Source of the DNA: Motacilla alba alba
Lineage: Eukaryota > Chordata > Aves > Passeriformes > Motacillidae
NCBI RefSeq assembly: GCF_015832195.1
Contig: NC_052017.1
Coordinates: 80,663,801-80,727,800, forward strand
Length of the DNA: 64,000 nt
Direction of reading: 5' to 3'
Position numbers and translations under genes: made by a program. This document shows positions 1 to 14,309 of the stretch, piece by piece (position 1 is the stretch's first letter; each line of letters opens with the position of its first letter). The notes under the pieces are model-generated. The model made no database searches. It saw nothing but the letters and a program-made list of their open reading frames with translations, and was not told where the DNA came from.

Positions 1-125
1 ATGGCACCAGTATTTTTGTACTCTGATCTCGGTCAATTGTGATTTGTGACTGCTACTTTGCAAGTGAAGTACTTTAATCACATTACCATCAAGATGTTTA
101 ATAGTTTATGATTCTTACAGGCTTA

Positions 126-273
126 ATTTTGGGGTGTCTTTTTTTGGTGGTTTTTTTTTTGGTTTTTTTTTTTTTTTGGTTGGTTTTTTTTTGTTTTTTG
201 TTTTTTGTTTTTTTTTTTTTTTTTTTTTTTTTTGTTTTTGTTTTTTTTTTTGGTTTTTTTTTTAGTGCTTGGT
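126..273. repeat. T-rich low-complexity tract (A-rich on the minus strand)
   Basis: About 150 bases consist almost only of T with scattered G. On the minus strand this is a long run of A broken by single C residues. It explains the open frames on both strands here, which translate to Phe-rich (+) and Lys-rich (-) peptides and are not genes. It could be a decayed poly(A) tail of a minus-strand retrocopy or an expanded simple repeat. Confidence 0.9.
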
Positions 274-372
274 ACAGAGATTGTGGTCCCTTCTGTGGCC
301 TCTTTTTTGCAGTATTTGCTTCTTGTAATTAAAAGAAACTGTTCTTTGTTCTGGTTAACCCCTTGAACACGG

Positions 373-777
373 TCACATTTTGTTGGCTGTTGTTGTTTCT
401 GTTGTCCCTCCATTCTTATCTTCAGTTTCCAGATTGTTCTGAATCATGGCTGTGACTTCCATATTTTTCCACTTTTCTCCAAATGTGTGCTCTTTATTGA
501 CAGCAGTTTTAATTGTAGGGTCCGTAGTGTTCAGTTCTTTACAAGGAAGGGACTTTAATTTGCCCAGTACAGGAACAGAAGGCAATTGTCCTGTGGAGTG
601 ACTTTGTTTTGACTCTGAATGCATCTCAGATTCTGAACTTCGGTATCCTGGTAGCATCCTAATCAAGGTTGAAGTAGTGTCTCTGGAGATGCCTTCTATT
701 TTAGAAGCCAAAGAGACACTACAGTGTGTGTATGCCTGGATATTAGAAAACTTGGGGCTTCTGCTGTTGCCTTTCTT
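373..777 (-). other. Unrecognised minus-strand open frame of about 135 codons, possible retrocopy fragment
   Basis: Reading the minus strand from just after a stop at about 778-780, the frame stays open to a TGA at about 373. The peptide is polar and not low-complexity, rich in Ser, Thr, Lys and Glu, with no membrane segment and no motif I recognise. The only ATG codons are internal, so it would be part of a larger protein. About 100 bases beyond the stop the minus strand enters an A-rich tract, which would suit the tail of a processed copy. A frame of this length is not rare by chance in 64 kb of AT-rich sequence, and there is no AATAAA before the A tract. I list it as an observation, not as a gene. 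Confidence 0.15.
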
Positions 778-3700
778 TCATATGTATGCTGCAGCATTTT
801 ATTTTTAAATGAAAAATGTTTCTTGGTGTGAGTTCTCAACTAAGCTGTATGTGATGCTCATGACTAGGGATGAAAGTTAAGGTAATTTTCTAGCAGCTGA
901 TTTTCCCCCACTGCTTTATAATAAAATATTTAAAGATTTGTAATGGTTTGGATGACTATGATAAGTGACCATGATCTGTTATTGCTCTGTATTTTATATA
1001 TGTATGTGTTTGTGTGTTAAGAATACTTCAATTTTAAGGGTGATGGGAGATGAAGTTGGAAATAGTACCTACAAATTTCTTCTTCTATTTAAGTATGGAT
1101 TACTTGTTCAAGCACGCAGAATAAAGTAGAATTAAATGGTTGTCTCTTGTGTTTAGGATTGGTGGTGATGATTTTAGTTGTGTTTTCTCTTGCTTATCTA
1201 CTCCTTAGTATTAAAACTGATGTTCTAGGAAAGGGAAATACAGTACAGCTAAAGGGGTATCTGGCATCCTTAGAAATAATTTTAAATATTGTCTCCTTTT
1301 GTAGCTGGATGTGACCAGATTTTCTTAGGATTTTAGTGAGAGTTTACTAAAAATAAATGGCTTAATTAAAATAAATTCTGGATTGGATTAAGGGATGATT
1401 TTCATCAAGTTTCATATTTATGTTGTATTTTAAACATATTTCTTCTTTTGGTTCAATTTAATAATCCATGATGTAGAAGTTCTTAGAACTGATTTGTAGG
1501 ACTAAGTTATGGGGTTTTTTAAATGAAAAACCATGAAAGCACTCAAAGCTTGTCATCTGCAGAATGAGGTACTAGCATTTTAAATTAGATTTTGATTTGA
1601 CTGTGTGCTGGAGAAAACTCTTTCAAAATATGGCATATGATGTATTTAAAAAGAATTTCAGAAGAGTTGCAGTGCTGTTTGAAGTCTATTTGACCAACTT
1701 TGCTGCTCAGGAAAGTGTTTGAGAACTCCATGAGGCTACTTTGTTTTTGTTGCTCTTTGAAATGAGAAGCTAACGGGATAATGCAAGATAAGTAATGAAG
1801 AATTACATTGTAAAATTAGATAATTAAAAGAAGGCAAAAAACCTCTGAAAATCTTTGAAGTGTGGGCCATTTGCTACTTTTACCATATGTCTGAAGATCT
1901 AGTAGACCAAAGCTTACAGTTAATATCAAAAAAGTATCAGTGCTGCAGTGTGTCTTTGAGCAGAAGTATTAGTTCTGTGGAAATGGAAGGACATCCGGTA
2001 TTCAGTAAATATAAAGAATTTTGCGTCTTGGTCAGTTTTCTTGAGGATCAGTTTTAACCATTGCCTTGCAAACAAGAGTTTAACCATATCTTCATGTAAG
2101 TCTGTCTTGTATAAGTCTGGAACCTCTTTTGAGGGGTTGAGAAGCAAGTGAAATGATGTAACTTGTCTGAACTGAGTAAGCTGTCAAATCCATCCAGAGA
2201 TGTTGTGTCATAGTTCTCCCTTCTTCATGTCTCAAGTCTAACTTGTTTCAGAGGACCTTATTGCATTTTGTAATATATATAAATAGAACCATTTTGTGAT
2301 ACAGTTGATTTAAAATAGGACTGTCCTGGAAGAAAGGCAGAGCAGATGAATGCTCTTCTGCTGTAGGATGAAATTATTGGAAATGTTGGATCCATTAAAA
2401 ATTTAGTTTCCTCACTAGCTCTCTCAGTATTTTAAAGGGTGAGTTTCATCCTGCACTGTCAATATTTCTTATGAGATGGACTTAGTCCTTTGGAAATATT
2501 TATAGGTATTCAAAGGCCGAAATTGGAATTTAATCACTTCCAGTCCTGTTTATTTGGTGTTTTGTGGAGACCAGTGGGAATGCTTACAGTAATCTGAATG
2601 AAATTTCTACCATGGTTGCTACTTTCCAACCCTCCCCATTCCTTTGCCATTAAGGGGACATCTCTGGCATCCTTAGGGAATCTTTTTTCCCTAAGGAGTG
2701 GATCACACATCACAAGTAGTATGTCTGTAAAAACAAATTGAAAGAAAGTAAAAGCTGCTCCCCTTGGTTATGCTGCTCCAAATGAAGGTGATTCTTCTGA
2801 GGCAATTTTTTTTAGAGTGCATCCTAAAAAAGGGGTGCTAAATTTATGCTATTTTTCTGAATTTTCCATTTTTTTCCTTTGATTCTTTTACACAGAGACA
2901 AGTAAAAGAGCAAAGTATGCTTGATGGAAAACTAATGGAGATTGGGAGAAAATAGCTGAAGAAATTGTGTTCCTGTGCAGTATAAAGCATGCACAGTTAG
3001 CAGGACTAAGTGGGGAACTAATGGGGCTTTAGACAGGTTTCCCCACAAGATTTCCACTCTGCTGTTTAGGAAGTTAGAACTTAAGTGCTCTTGAGCAGCT
3101 CTTACTGACATCCCATTGTACTACTAAGATGCCTTGAAAATGAGCTTTGCTAATTTTGCCATATTGCTTCAAAAGCCTTTGACATTTCTAAAGGTGTCAC
3201 TGAATAGGATATAGCGAAGATATTATGAGAACTGTAATTTTCTTCTTGAGCTTCCCCTTATTATTTTAGGTTTTATTTAGAAGACTGATTTTAACTTGCA
3301 AACTGCAAGCCAAGCTTGGAACCTGGAAAAAAAATCAGCAGAAATCTTAAATCCCAGTGATAAATCTTCTGTTACAATTTGAAGTAAATTCTACTGTATC
3401 TAAGACAAAAAAAAGGAAACCATACTGCATATAGGCTACCCATCCGTAACTATTTTCTGTAGTGACTTTTGTGATTTACGGATGTTTCAAGACGTGCAGA
3501 AATGGAGCCTGAATTGGGATATTGTCAGGAGATGGCAAATAGCACTGTCTCCTGTGGTGGTTTTAAGCGTGTAAGAATGTCTAAACAAGAACAGGATTCT
3601 TGCTGCTGAGTTTATTAACCTCCCACTTGATGACTTGTCTTATCCTTTCCATTTCAGTATTAGTTTTGCTTTCCTTCAGTTAATGAATCATGATTTCCCC

Positions 3701-6700
3701 TTCTTCTCTGCCTTGATTCTTGCTTCTCAAGTGGGCTCTGCTTTTGTGTTTACAGACTATGCAGTTCTTTCCATTAATGCTCTATGTATGAAAATGAGGT
3801 GTTTTCTTGACTACCTGATAAAAAAGTAGATGATCCTTATACTTTGGAAAAAAAGGAAAGCAGCCTGTAACCTAAAACCAGTGCTTATTGGAGTCTTTCA
3901 TTCTTAGTATTTTTCTGTGCTGCCCTTCAGTGGATAGGAGGACAAGAAATTACTGAGCTACAAGAGAGTCGGTACTGCTTTGTGTTTTGTGCCTATGAGC
4001 TGCATTCTAACAGCTGCATATCACCAGCCTGCCATAACAAGATGTGTAAAATAAAGTAAAAACAGAGTGCTCATCTTTTATTTTTCCCTGATGCTTGGTC
4101 TCTGCCTTGAGAGCTGCCCTGCGCTGCGTCCCAAACCACTTTGACCGATTTGCTTTGCAAACTTTGGGACTTTAGCCATGAAGTACAAGTCCCATAGGTC
4201 CCCCATGTTTTTCTGAGGAAAAGCATGTTCCAACAAGGAAATAGAAGAACCTTTCCCATTATTTTTCCCAGTATTTCCCAGTAGCAGCACACAAAACAGT
4301 GCAAAAGACCTGTTTCTGGGTAGCGAAAATTTTCTTCAAATGCTGCATCTGAACCGTGACCTTAAGAGGATTTTTCAGGTAATGAGGAGGGACTGTAACA
4401 TTGGTTAAAACTATATAAAGAATGTTTTCCTGAATTCAGAGCCTGATTTTGGGCAGCTGGGGAGGTGTATTTGATGTCTCAAAGACCAAGTTCTTCAGAT
4501 ATAACATATTTAAGAATATGACTTGAATCTTAATAGAGGAAATATCTGAAGAAAACTCTTTGCATAGAAATGTGTGGACACAAACAAAGGCAAAAGGCAT
4601 CTTTTAGCTTTATTTTTGACTGGCAGTGGAGGGTAATAATAAACTGGTTTTTAGTTTCTTTCCACCACCAAGAAAGGAGAAGGGGTATGAGAAATTAAGA
4701 GAACTGAAGGTTCTCTTAATTGCATTTTTTCCCCTAGTAGATTGATTTTGGTGAAGAAAAGACTCTTCTATTAACAATAAAATGTAGACCTCAGACCAGT
4801 TCAAACAGTTGCATAATTTTAAGTTAAGACAGAGCAAAGAAGCTTCTACTAGAGTATCTGCTGAGTGCCCTGCTTGGATGATCGCATTTTCAGTAAGTCA
4901 AGGTTGCATATCTGAAAAAAGAATGTTCCCTTTGCATTAAGTCCTTTTTCCTGTGGCTAAAAGGAAGAAGAAGTTTAAGTTAGAATTTTGTTTAACTGGG
5001 GCCTTTACTATTGCTCAGAGTTTCTGAGTGAGAGAACCAGAGGGGCCTCCTGATTTGCAAAATGATGTACATTTCTGGGCCAGCACTGACTGTGTGGTGT
5101 CGTGATGGCAGAATGTCTCCCACATGCTTTCACATTTTTGTTCAATTTTTTCTCATCTGTGGCGATCGTAAGGTAATACAATTTTTTTCAAAATGTTATG
5201 TGTTTTTTAAAATCCTATTACTTTAATGTTATACTGTTTAAATCCCATTTTAACATTGTGTTTATATGGGAAAATGTAGTGTACCCTTCTGTGTGGTCTA
5301 ATTTTCATTTGTGATCTTTGTGTATCAATACTGCCTCCAGCACAAAGTAATGTGAGAGCCAAATTAATTTGTTTTGGAGAAATTCAGACCTTGGGGTAGA
5401 AAGTGAGAAAATAAGTTGTGGTGAAAGCCCTGACAATTGCATCCTGGGCACCAGCTATATGTATTTAGTCTGTGGTAGAGTTTGAAACTTATCTTAGACA
5501 AAGTGTGATTATCTTACAAATTTATCTGTGGTGCAGCTTCTCTTTGCTTTGTTGCATTGTTTCAAGTTATCTTACCTTTGAAAGATGATGAGAACTTTGG
5601 AATATGGCAGCTTTTCCAGCAGTATTGTTTGTATTTCTGGAGGGAGTACCAGTCTTAAAATTGGGATTTCCATATGAAGTTTGGGTGTGTCTTTGATGTT
5701 TCTTCTGCTTGTTTGTACTATTTATTTCCTGCAGTCGTTCTAAGAAAAATTTAGTGGGTTGCTCTGATGCAGGTGTTCTAAACCAAATATCTCTTTCTTC
5801 ATATATAATTACAAGAGATCAGAAACAACTGAATCAGACAAATCCTTGCAGATAAATTTAAACAGCACATGTATCCTACTATTCTGCCCTAGTAAGCAAA
5901 ATCTTTGTTTCACAATTCAAATTCTTGGACATTCCTAATGGTGTTTCTAATAGGAGTTTCCTGTTAATTGATGAGTTTACTGCAGTTAGTTGTGTATGTA
6001 TTACTGATTCATACTGTTACATTGTGAATTAACATCCAAATTGTAAGTGTTGCTTGGTGAATTGTCAAAGATAATGAGAGCCAATACCTGATACTGAAGT
6101 TAACACTGCATTTTAATAAACATGCCTCAGGATGAAGTGCCTGTGCCTCTGCTTACTTTCCTGCATAATTTTTTCTATAGCTTGAGTACCAAAACTCCAG
6201 ATGAACTCCAGCACCGGCTACCAAAATTTCCTGCTCTGTTTTGTGTTATGTTTTTGTATGAAAATGGAATCTCAAACAAATTTGAGATACAGGAACCAAA
6301 ATCAGATCCAGGTGTTCTTTCTCAGCTGCCTGAGGTGAATGTGGAATCCTGTACTTCATGCTCTACTTAGGGTGGATGTAATAAGTTAATTGAAAATAAG
6401 TATAGATTCTGTGGATTGGAGTTACAGGAGGCAGGAGAGCTGTGAAAGGAAGTTCACTGTGGGCACAGTGCTGGGCAGTTCTGGCATCTGTTGCCTGCTA
6501 TTTTAATCCTAGTGCACAGCAAAGCTTGGAAGGTGTTTGTTTTCAGTGATGGCTTATGATGAACTAGGCATTGTAATCCAAGTCTTGACAGGGATCCTAC
6601 TTGTATATTAAAACTCTTCTTCCCTAATCTTGTTAGTACCAAACACAAGAAAAAATATCTGTTGAGGAGCTTGGAAATTATCGTGTGTGTCCTCCTTGGG

Positions 6701-9700
6701 ATGGTGCCCAGGACTGAAGTGTTTACCTCTTTCTATTTGCTTAGCCTGAGGCATTTGTGATGGCTTCAGCGTGGTGAGCAGCCAGGGAGATGGGAGCTTG
6801 CCTGCATGTTGGGTGGCAAAGGGAGGGATAGGTTGCTAGAAGAATGCCAAAGCATTGCATGCTTTCATTCCTGATGTGGAAAACATTTGGCCCTGGGTAA
6901 GAGTATTTCAGACGAGGCTTGGAATATGTCCACATCACAACAACCATATTTTTGCTATCTCTACAGTCGCCTAAAAAAATGAACCCTAAACTCCACAGTA
7001 TTCAACTTCATGCTGAAGAGAGAGTAGAAGAGCTAAGAATCTTGCTGGAGGAAGCAGGGAGCATCTATCACTTTGGGATTTATGGTACCAGATGGAGTGT
7101 GCTGTGTTTTCTGGCTCCAGTGATGGATATGTCTTTCTCTCATGCATGCTGAGATGGAAGAAGGGAATGCATCCATCACTGAAGGGGAACAATCAAAGCC
7201 AGAAAAAAAAAATAACACAGAATATGAAAGCACTGTAGACAAAGAAAGTGTTGTTACTTCTCTCTCTCATATCATAAATGATTTCAATACATTTGGGTTG
7301 GGAACCTAAATGGTATAAACTTTGTTGATGAGTTATACCAACCAATGTACACACACACTCCCCTCCCCAGCCCCCCTTCCCATAAAGTTTAAGAAGTCTT
7401 CCCCCATTTGGAAAAGCAGATTACAAGTAAATTTTTTCCCTAATACATAACAAATAAAATTTATAGACTTACCTAGGATTTAATATGATCTGTACTTAAA
7501 ATGGAATGGATATGATTTCTTTAAATAATTTTGGAACACTTGGACTGACAAAGTGGATAAGCCAGCTTTTGGAATAAACTGGCATGTAAAAACTGGCAGT
7601 GTTTTTAAAAACTGTACATTGTAATTGCATTTTGTTGGGATATTATTGCTTCAGCTGCATAATTATGGGAGTCTGCTGCATATTAGCAGACACTTTTCCA
7701 ATAACCTCAGGCTATATGCACTGAGTTGTATTTTCCTATTCAGACTATCATCTTGGATTCTCCCAGACTACATACCACTGCTTTTTTTTTTTCCTTTCTG
7801 TGTAGCAATGCATGCTGTAAGCAATAGTGAGTGTAATACTTTCTGCATTGTTAGACAGTGAACATTATCAGCAGCTGCAACATTCAGGATTAGCCTTTTT
7901 TGTTATTATTTGGCATCTGCAGTACCTACATGAATCTGTTCAGTCCTGTTTCTCCAGAAGGCAGCTGAGCTCTCTGACTGAGAGAACATAACCATAAAGG
8001 TTTCCTCTAATTGTCACTATCCTCAGGAGTTCAGTCTTAATTGGAACTGCAGTGTTTTCAGTGCAGTTCACTGAGATGTATAAAAATTTGCATTTTATTT
8101 AAAGAACATGGGTTATATTAAAAGATGTCTTCACATTTTATAATAGTGGGATGGGGTCAGATCAAGGTTCTCAAAGATACACCACAATTCAGTTCCTGAG
8201 TGAGAACTGTAATCTGGGTCTCACAACCCCAAGCTTCATCCTTGGTCTGCTACCAAGCAGATGTCTCTGAATTAATTATGCTACAGAAACCATATCAGCT
8301 GGTATCCTGCAGTACAGCAAATAATATCTAGGACTTCCCTGGGGCTTGTGAATTTTTTTTCTATAGAAGGTGTCTGTCATCTAAGCTTCATAAAATTTTT
8401 TAAAACTGAAATGAAAGGGCTCACTGGGTTTTGCCAAAGGTCAGAGAAAACATTATTTTTATGGTTATATATTTAAAGATGCATTTGCTAAGGACTGATC
8501 TTCCATGATATCTATAGTTTTGGTTTTACTTTTCTCAACTTACTTGCCGCCTTTGGAAAATAAAGGAGCCATGTACTGTTTAATGAAAGAAAGAAGCAGC
8601 TGTTTCATGCAGACTAAATTACACAAAATTCAGTTTTGCTTTTTTTTTCACAAATTTTCATAGATTTTGGAAAACATGATGATCAATGAAATTTAAGATT
8701 TATGTGCTAGCATCAGCTACCAACAGGTCACTTAAATCAGAGAATCAGTTAAGACATGAAATTACTTGGAAGAATTCCAGAAAAGGAATGACATTTTATT
8801 CCAAGAATAGTTGTGCTCCTGTCAGGGTGAGTGGAGTATAAATAGCTGAGACTATTTATCTTACAGGTGAAAATGGTAGAAGAGGTAGAAATGGTCCAGT
8901 GTTGCATACTGGGAAGAAAGGAGATTTCTTAAGAAAACCATTGCATGGTATCCTTCTGCAATATTAAAATGCATCTGCACATGAACACACAAAATGAAAC
9001 CAAAATGAACAAAAAAACTCCAAACCAAATACAATACATCTATTGAATTTCATCTTAAGGACACCCAAAAATGTTACAAACATTTATTTTTAGCTAAGTC
9101 TTGTAGAGATACACAGAGAAACAAATTTTGTATACATGTGCTACAGTGTTCAATAATTTGTTTCTTTGACTTACATTATGAAGTTGATTTCTCTGGTCAT
9201 AACACTCTTGGCCTTTTGTGTCCTCGTTAATAACACTGTTTGGCTGAAAGGTACTAAAAAGTGTTATTCTTGTCAGTATCTTGGATCTGGAAAAGTCTGC
9301 CTGGATCATCAAGCCAGTGAAATTCAGGTTCAGAAAATGATGTAAAATTTAGGAGCCAGGTAGGCCGCAAATACTAATGGCAACAGAACACTATAGACTT
9401 CAGGAAAAGACCAGAGAAGCACAAGGATAAGTGGTATCGCACTCAAGAATAAAGATTTTCAGAACTTTTGCTGTCAAACTCAAGGAGATCAGAGTTGTAT
9501 CAGAAGTGATTTATTTTGAATAAAATTACTCAGTTGTGTAATTTGCAGAAAGTTGGATAAAATCCATGTTTTCCCTGCTCTTTGAAGTCTTCATGAAAAA
9601 CATTACTTCAGTGGGAGCAAGACCACAATAATTTCTCTTTTATTACTGTTTTTCTCCATCTCTACCATTTTAAACAAGGTAATACTGTTTGTTCTGTCAG

Positions 9701-12700
9701 AAGTCTTAAGAATGTATTATACTTTAAAAATTACTATTTTGGGATCACAGTGGGGCTTTTGGAAGAACTAAGTGCTGCTGCTCTTGGACTATAAATCTGT
9801 GGTGGTTAGTTAAAAGGCTAAATGAACATTAACAGGTACAGTCACTTGGACCTCAATGGAGTTAAAACAAGTAGCAGAGCAAGTTCAGTGGCTTTAAATG
9901 AATTATTATTAGTCAAATCCCTGCTAAACCAGATAAATGTTATGTCATTCTCTTTTGTAATTTTCATCCAGAGAACTCTGGCTGACTGGTGACTTCACAT
10001 ATTCTGGTCTGTGCTTTCCTGCTAGCAATATGTTTCCTCTCCTTGCACTCCAGTCTCTTCATTTCTTCTATTTTGGCCTAAAGGAGTCTTTTCTGGTTAT
10101 TTTGACTTTACCATGCCTATGGAGTTAGCCTGGCAAAGTCAGGATGACTCACGCGTACTGCTCATGTGATTTGCATACGCCCGTGTGTGTGTGTGCACAT
10201 GGCCACAGTTGTTCATGCCTGGGAGCTTGTGCTCAGCAAGGCGAGAATGAAGTTGGAACTTAAGAGTGCCCCGGTACTGCTCCCGTTTTGACCGGATGTA
10301 ATTTCTGAGTTGAACCAGAAGACATGTGTCAGGACCTGGAAGTTTCCCAGCCCTGCACATGAAGCAGGAGCAGGCGTAGCACTCTGTGCACTGAGCTTCT
10401 GCTCTGCAGTGTCTGTTTGCAGGTGTCTGTTTGGGATGCATTTGTATGGACTGGTTCTGTGGTTTCAAGCAGTGGTGGCTGGGGCATGTTCAAGGATGTT
10501 TTTGATTTTTCATTTGTTCTGCTTTCACACCCACACCCCCCCAAAAAAAAATCCCTATGTTTATTTTATTTTGGTTTTATTCTGCCTAATATTGTGATTT
10601 GGAAAGCATATAAACAAAATGCAGATTTATAAGAAGTCTATTTCTATTTCTTTCATGTTTCTTATGCCTAGATTCTGCTCAATAATTGCCATCTTTCTAT
10701 GTGCATTTTTTAGTCAAGCAAATAAGCTAAATTTAATGAGGTGTTTTTCCTTATGCAAGGACCTCTTCAGCATGAAGAGAAAGATAAGTAGTAATATTTG
10801 CTAACATAAATTATAAGGAGAAATGTTAGTATTTGTAGAAGGAACACAAGGTAGTGGATTGCAGTTGCAACCTTTTATCCATTATTGATTCCTGAACGTA
10901 ATGCAGGCATGTTTTGGAGGAGGGGAAGAGGAAGGAGAATATTTTTATCCTTTTATTCTTACTCTTGTTTTCCTCTCCTTTTCTTAGTTTTGATACATTT
11001 TCTCTTTTGACGAGATTCTCCTTCTTGGCAGATACCAACAAAAGCAAAGAATGTGTTCAATAGTATTTTAATTAGCAAGTGAAGTTTACTTATATTCAGT
11101 TCTCTTGTGCATAGATGGTGAGAACACTGAAGTCTGCAAAAGGCTCCATCTACCTGGTGTCCCTAACACTTCTACTTAAGCTTCACTGACATCATCCACA
11201 GACACTTGGAGCAGTTTCCGTAATGCAGGTTGTCAACTTTGTGGAGTAAAAGCCAAGGCTGGCTGGTGAAATAATGTGGAGCTGGCATGTTCTTATCCTA
11301 CTTGGTGTCCTTTTTTGTCTTGTGAGGTGAGCAGGGGTTGTCATTTGGTGTTGTGTGAAGATCCTGGGTGCCTGGGCAAACTCCCAGCTGTCTGGGTGAG
11401 GCGAGGTTCTGCTGTGGCACACTGCCTGAGCAGTGCTGTGCAGCTGCAGCACAAGTGGGAAGCCTCGGCGTGCAGACGAGCCACGGTGTCTAGACATGCT
11501 GTGATTCTTTCTTGCTCAGTTGCTTGTGGAGCCAAATATCTTTTCAGGTGTAGCAGACAGATGTGAGCACAGTGCCTGAACCCGTGTAACAGCAAAGGTG
11601 GTAACTACGTGTGCACTCTCTGTGCCAGATGCAATCACACTGCTTGCTCATAACACTGACTTGTACCCTATCCTATCAGCAGCAGGAACCACCACTCCCA
11701 CGTGTTTTGCTTTAAATCTTGTGATGATGTCTTGAAACCTTCCACTAGTATACACCTATGTCTATTTTTATCTATTTGCAGAAGTCCCCTTGCTGCCCCA
11801 TTCTTTTAAATTAGTGGGCTTCTGGGAAATAAAATGTACCATGGCTGAATTCCCCTCTTGTGTACCTGTGTTTGTCATCAAGAGTAGGTACAAACAGCTG
11901 TTTGGGAAGTGAGTTTGCCTGTTGCTTTTCCTGACCATTTTCATAGAAGTTTTTGTGTTAGACTGAAACTGATTATCCATTCCAGAAGTCATTTTGAAAG
12001 GAAAGGGTGGGAGGCAAAGGCATGAAGCAAAGCCACTCTAGCCTTTTTACTTTAGCAAGTGATGCTAAACCAAAGCAAAAGTAAACTAAAACATGACTGC
12101 ATACCTTCCAGTAAAATAATTGATGGGGTTTGTTTTTGCAGCTAGACTTCTAATTTTGGTGGCTTTATTCACAGTTTCTGTAAGACTGGTTTTATGTGGG
12201 CTGTATAGACTGTGTTAGCCTAGTTTTAGCTTAAATAAGTGAATACTCAGGGTAGTTTCTGGTGTTATCCTACCCACAGCATGTACTGTATTGTGCTTGA
12301 TGAGAGTGCTTCCACAGTCACAGGAGGAGCAGCGTTGTCATATGAAGGAGTGTAAGGGAAGCAAGACATGAATCTGTAGAAATCTAATTTTTATGTATTA
12401 GTTTTTGTCTGTGTGCATGTTTTCCCTAAATCAATAAGACGGATTCATACCCTGCTTTCCAGTTTTGTTTAGGTAATTAAGATTAGAATAAAAGTAACCT
12501 TGATCAAGCTTTTATTTTGATCAAATAAAATCTGATATGTTTATGTAGATATAAAAATCATGAAGTGAACAGGTTCAGGTGCTTATAGAAAGCACCAGTA
12601 GTCTTAGACTTGTTTAGAAAAATTGAGGTATACAGCCTTCTTTGTAATGTTTCAAAGTCTAATAATTCCGCTGCTCATTCTGGTGTAGTGAGTGCATACA

Positions 12701-14309
12701 TAAATCACTAGCACACTGCATCTTGGAGATGGGTTGCTTGTAGTTGTCTGTAGAACTTACTGCACAGTAACAGTTATAATTAATTACTTGACAGACTGAA
12801 TGTCTCAGAGTAGTTTGTCATCAACATGCACTGGTGACGGGTAGTTTGAGTGCTGAGGTGTTTGAGTATTCTCTGGTACATAGTAGTATAAAAAGCAGAA
12901 TTTGGTCCTCTTCCAAGTTTTAAATTTGTCCTTGCCTTTCTGAAAAGTGGGAGGCAAAGAAAAGGTGATGCAATGTCTTGTTGAAAATGTAAGCCTCTCC
13001 TACCGCCTTGGACTATGAAATTGAAAGTGACTTTCTATACTATAGCTTCGCTTGATCCCTGTGCCTTGGAGAACACCATCTAAATCTGCTTTTGGCAACT
13101 TCTACAGCAGAGTTTGACATCACTGAATTTGACGGAGGGGTGTGTATATGTGCACATATGATATAAACAATATGATATAAAGTCTTAATTTAGGATAAAA
13201 TATGTAAATTGTAATCTGGAGTACTTGATTATAGGGAGAATGGGATTCTTGAGAAATTTTGATGTGGTAAACATAAATCTGAATATTTGTTGGCCAATCT
13301 GGAGAGTTCTTCTTGTTCGTATGATGCTTCCAAACATTTCTATGGTTATGCATTTGGCAGACTTCCTGAGACTTTCATAGGTCAGGAAAGCATTGGAAAA
13401 AAAAAATCACAAACACTTACAGTCATCTAGTGCAGTCATTTCATATAAGTGAGTAAACAGAGTGGAACAATGACTCCTTTTTTGCCTCATGTCTCTGTTT
13501 AGGTTCAAGGGTGAGCTGTTGATTGCTGGTGTATTTGTTCTGTTCTGTAGACATTCTCAATCTAGGAAATGAATGCTTTAATTGGACAGAGTACTACTGC
13601 TTTTTCTTGTGAAGTGCCTTTTTCTTGAGGTGCTGAGAGCTGGAAACTGCTATGTGATTCCTGTCTTGCTGTTTCAAGTAGCGATAGCACTTGATTGATT
13701 AGCAGTACTTTCTTAGTTTCAATAAATAAAAAAAGCAAGATAATTTTTTAATAATTATGTTGTATTTGTCATTCCTACAAGATGGGTTAATGTCTTGAAA
13801 TGTGCTTAATGATGAATCTCTCTCTCGAAAATGCCTTTTGTATTGTTTTGAGATATTAGAGAGTAACTATGTTTTTCTTTTGAACTTTGTTTTATGGAAA
13901 GGTGGAAGAATACTGAACTTTTACCCACCTGAATTTTGTTATGGATTTTACTCAGGGACAAATTTAAGTCCATGTATTAAACATGCTTAATTTTAGTGGT
14001 ATTAAAGCACCAAGGCAAAATTTTATAGTAAGAATTTTTCTCAAATTCATGTATCATGGATTTTGATAATTCTGCAGCAAGTATTCTTCTTCTGATTCTC
14101 ATCCCAAGCTGCCAGGTATTTTAAAAATGATTTTTTTTTCTGTCTCTTCCCATTTGGTTCTTGTTCACACTGTGTAGTTAAAGTGCCTTACATTTCTAAT
14201 TTATTGACTTGAGAGACATGTTTTATGTCTGCAATAAATATCTGAGAATTGCTGATGATCTGCCTCCTCAATACCTGTTATCTCTCTTCTGTGTTTCTTC
14301 AACTCCTAG

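Larger units (their letters stand above)
1..14309. other. Non-coding DNA upstream of the putative SEMA5A 5' exon (5' intron or upstream flank)
   Basis: No exon with credible splice sites and a recognisable protein was found in this stretch. It is AT-rich with few CpG dinucleotides and no CpG island, so a conventional promoter of SEMA5A is probably not here. Open frames of 60-110 codons occur on both strands but encode low-complexity or unrecognisable peptides. Visible content is a T-rich tract at 126-273, a minus-strand open frame at 373-777 (listed separately), a short GT run near 10183-10195, and two less AT-rich blocks near 10137-10500 and 11190-11600 whose nature is unknown. Whether this is an intron of SEMA5A or intergenic DNA depends on where the first exon lies, which cannot be seen. 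Confidence 0.6.

Noticed and set aside
123..413. 96-codon minus-strand frame ending in a long Lys/Asn-rich run
   Set aside because: Much of the frame is the translation of the A-rich low-complexity tract, so its openness there is compositional.
6122..6370. 82-codon + frame starting MPQDEVPVPLL
   Set aside because: No recognisable domain, no splice sites in phase around it, and of a length expected by chance in this AT-rich DNA.
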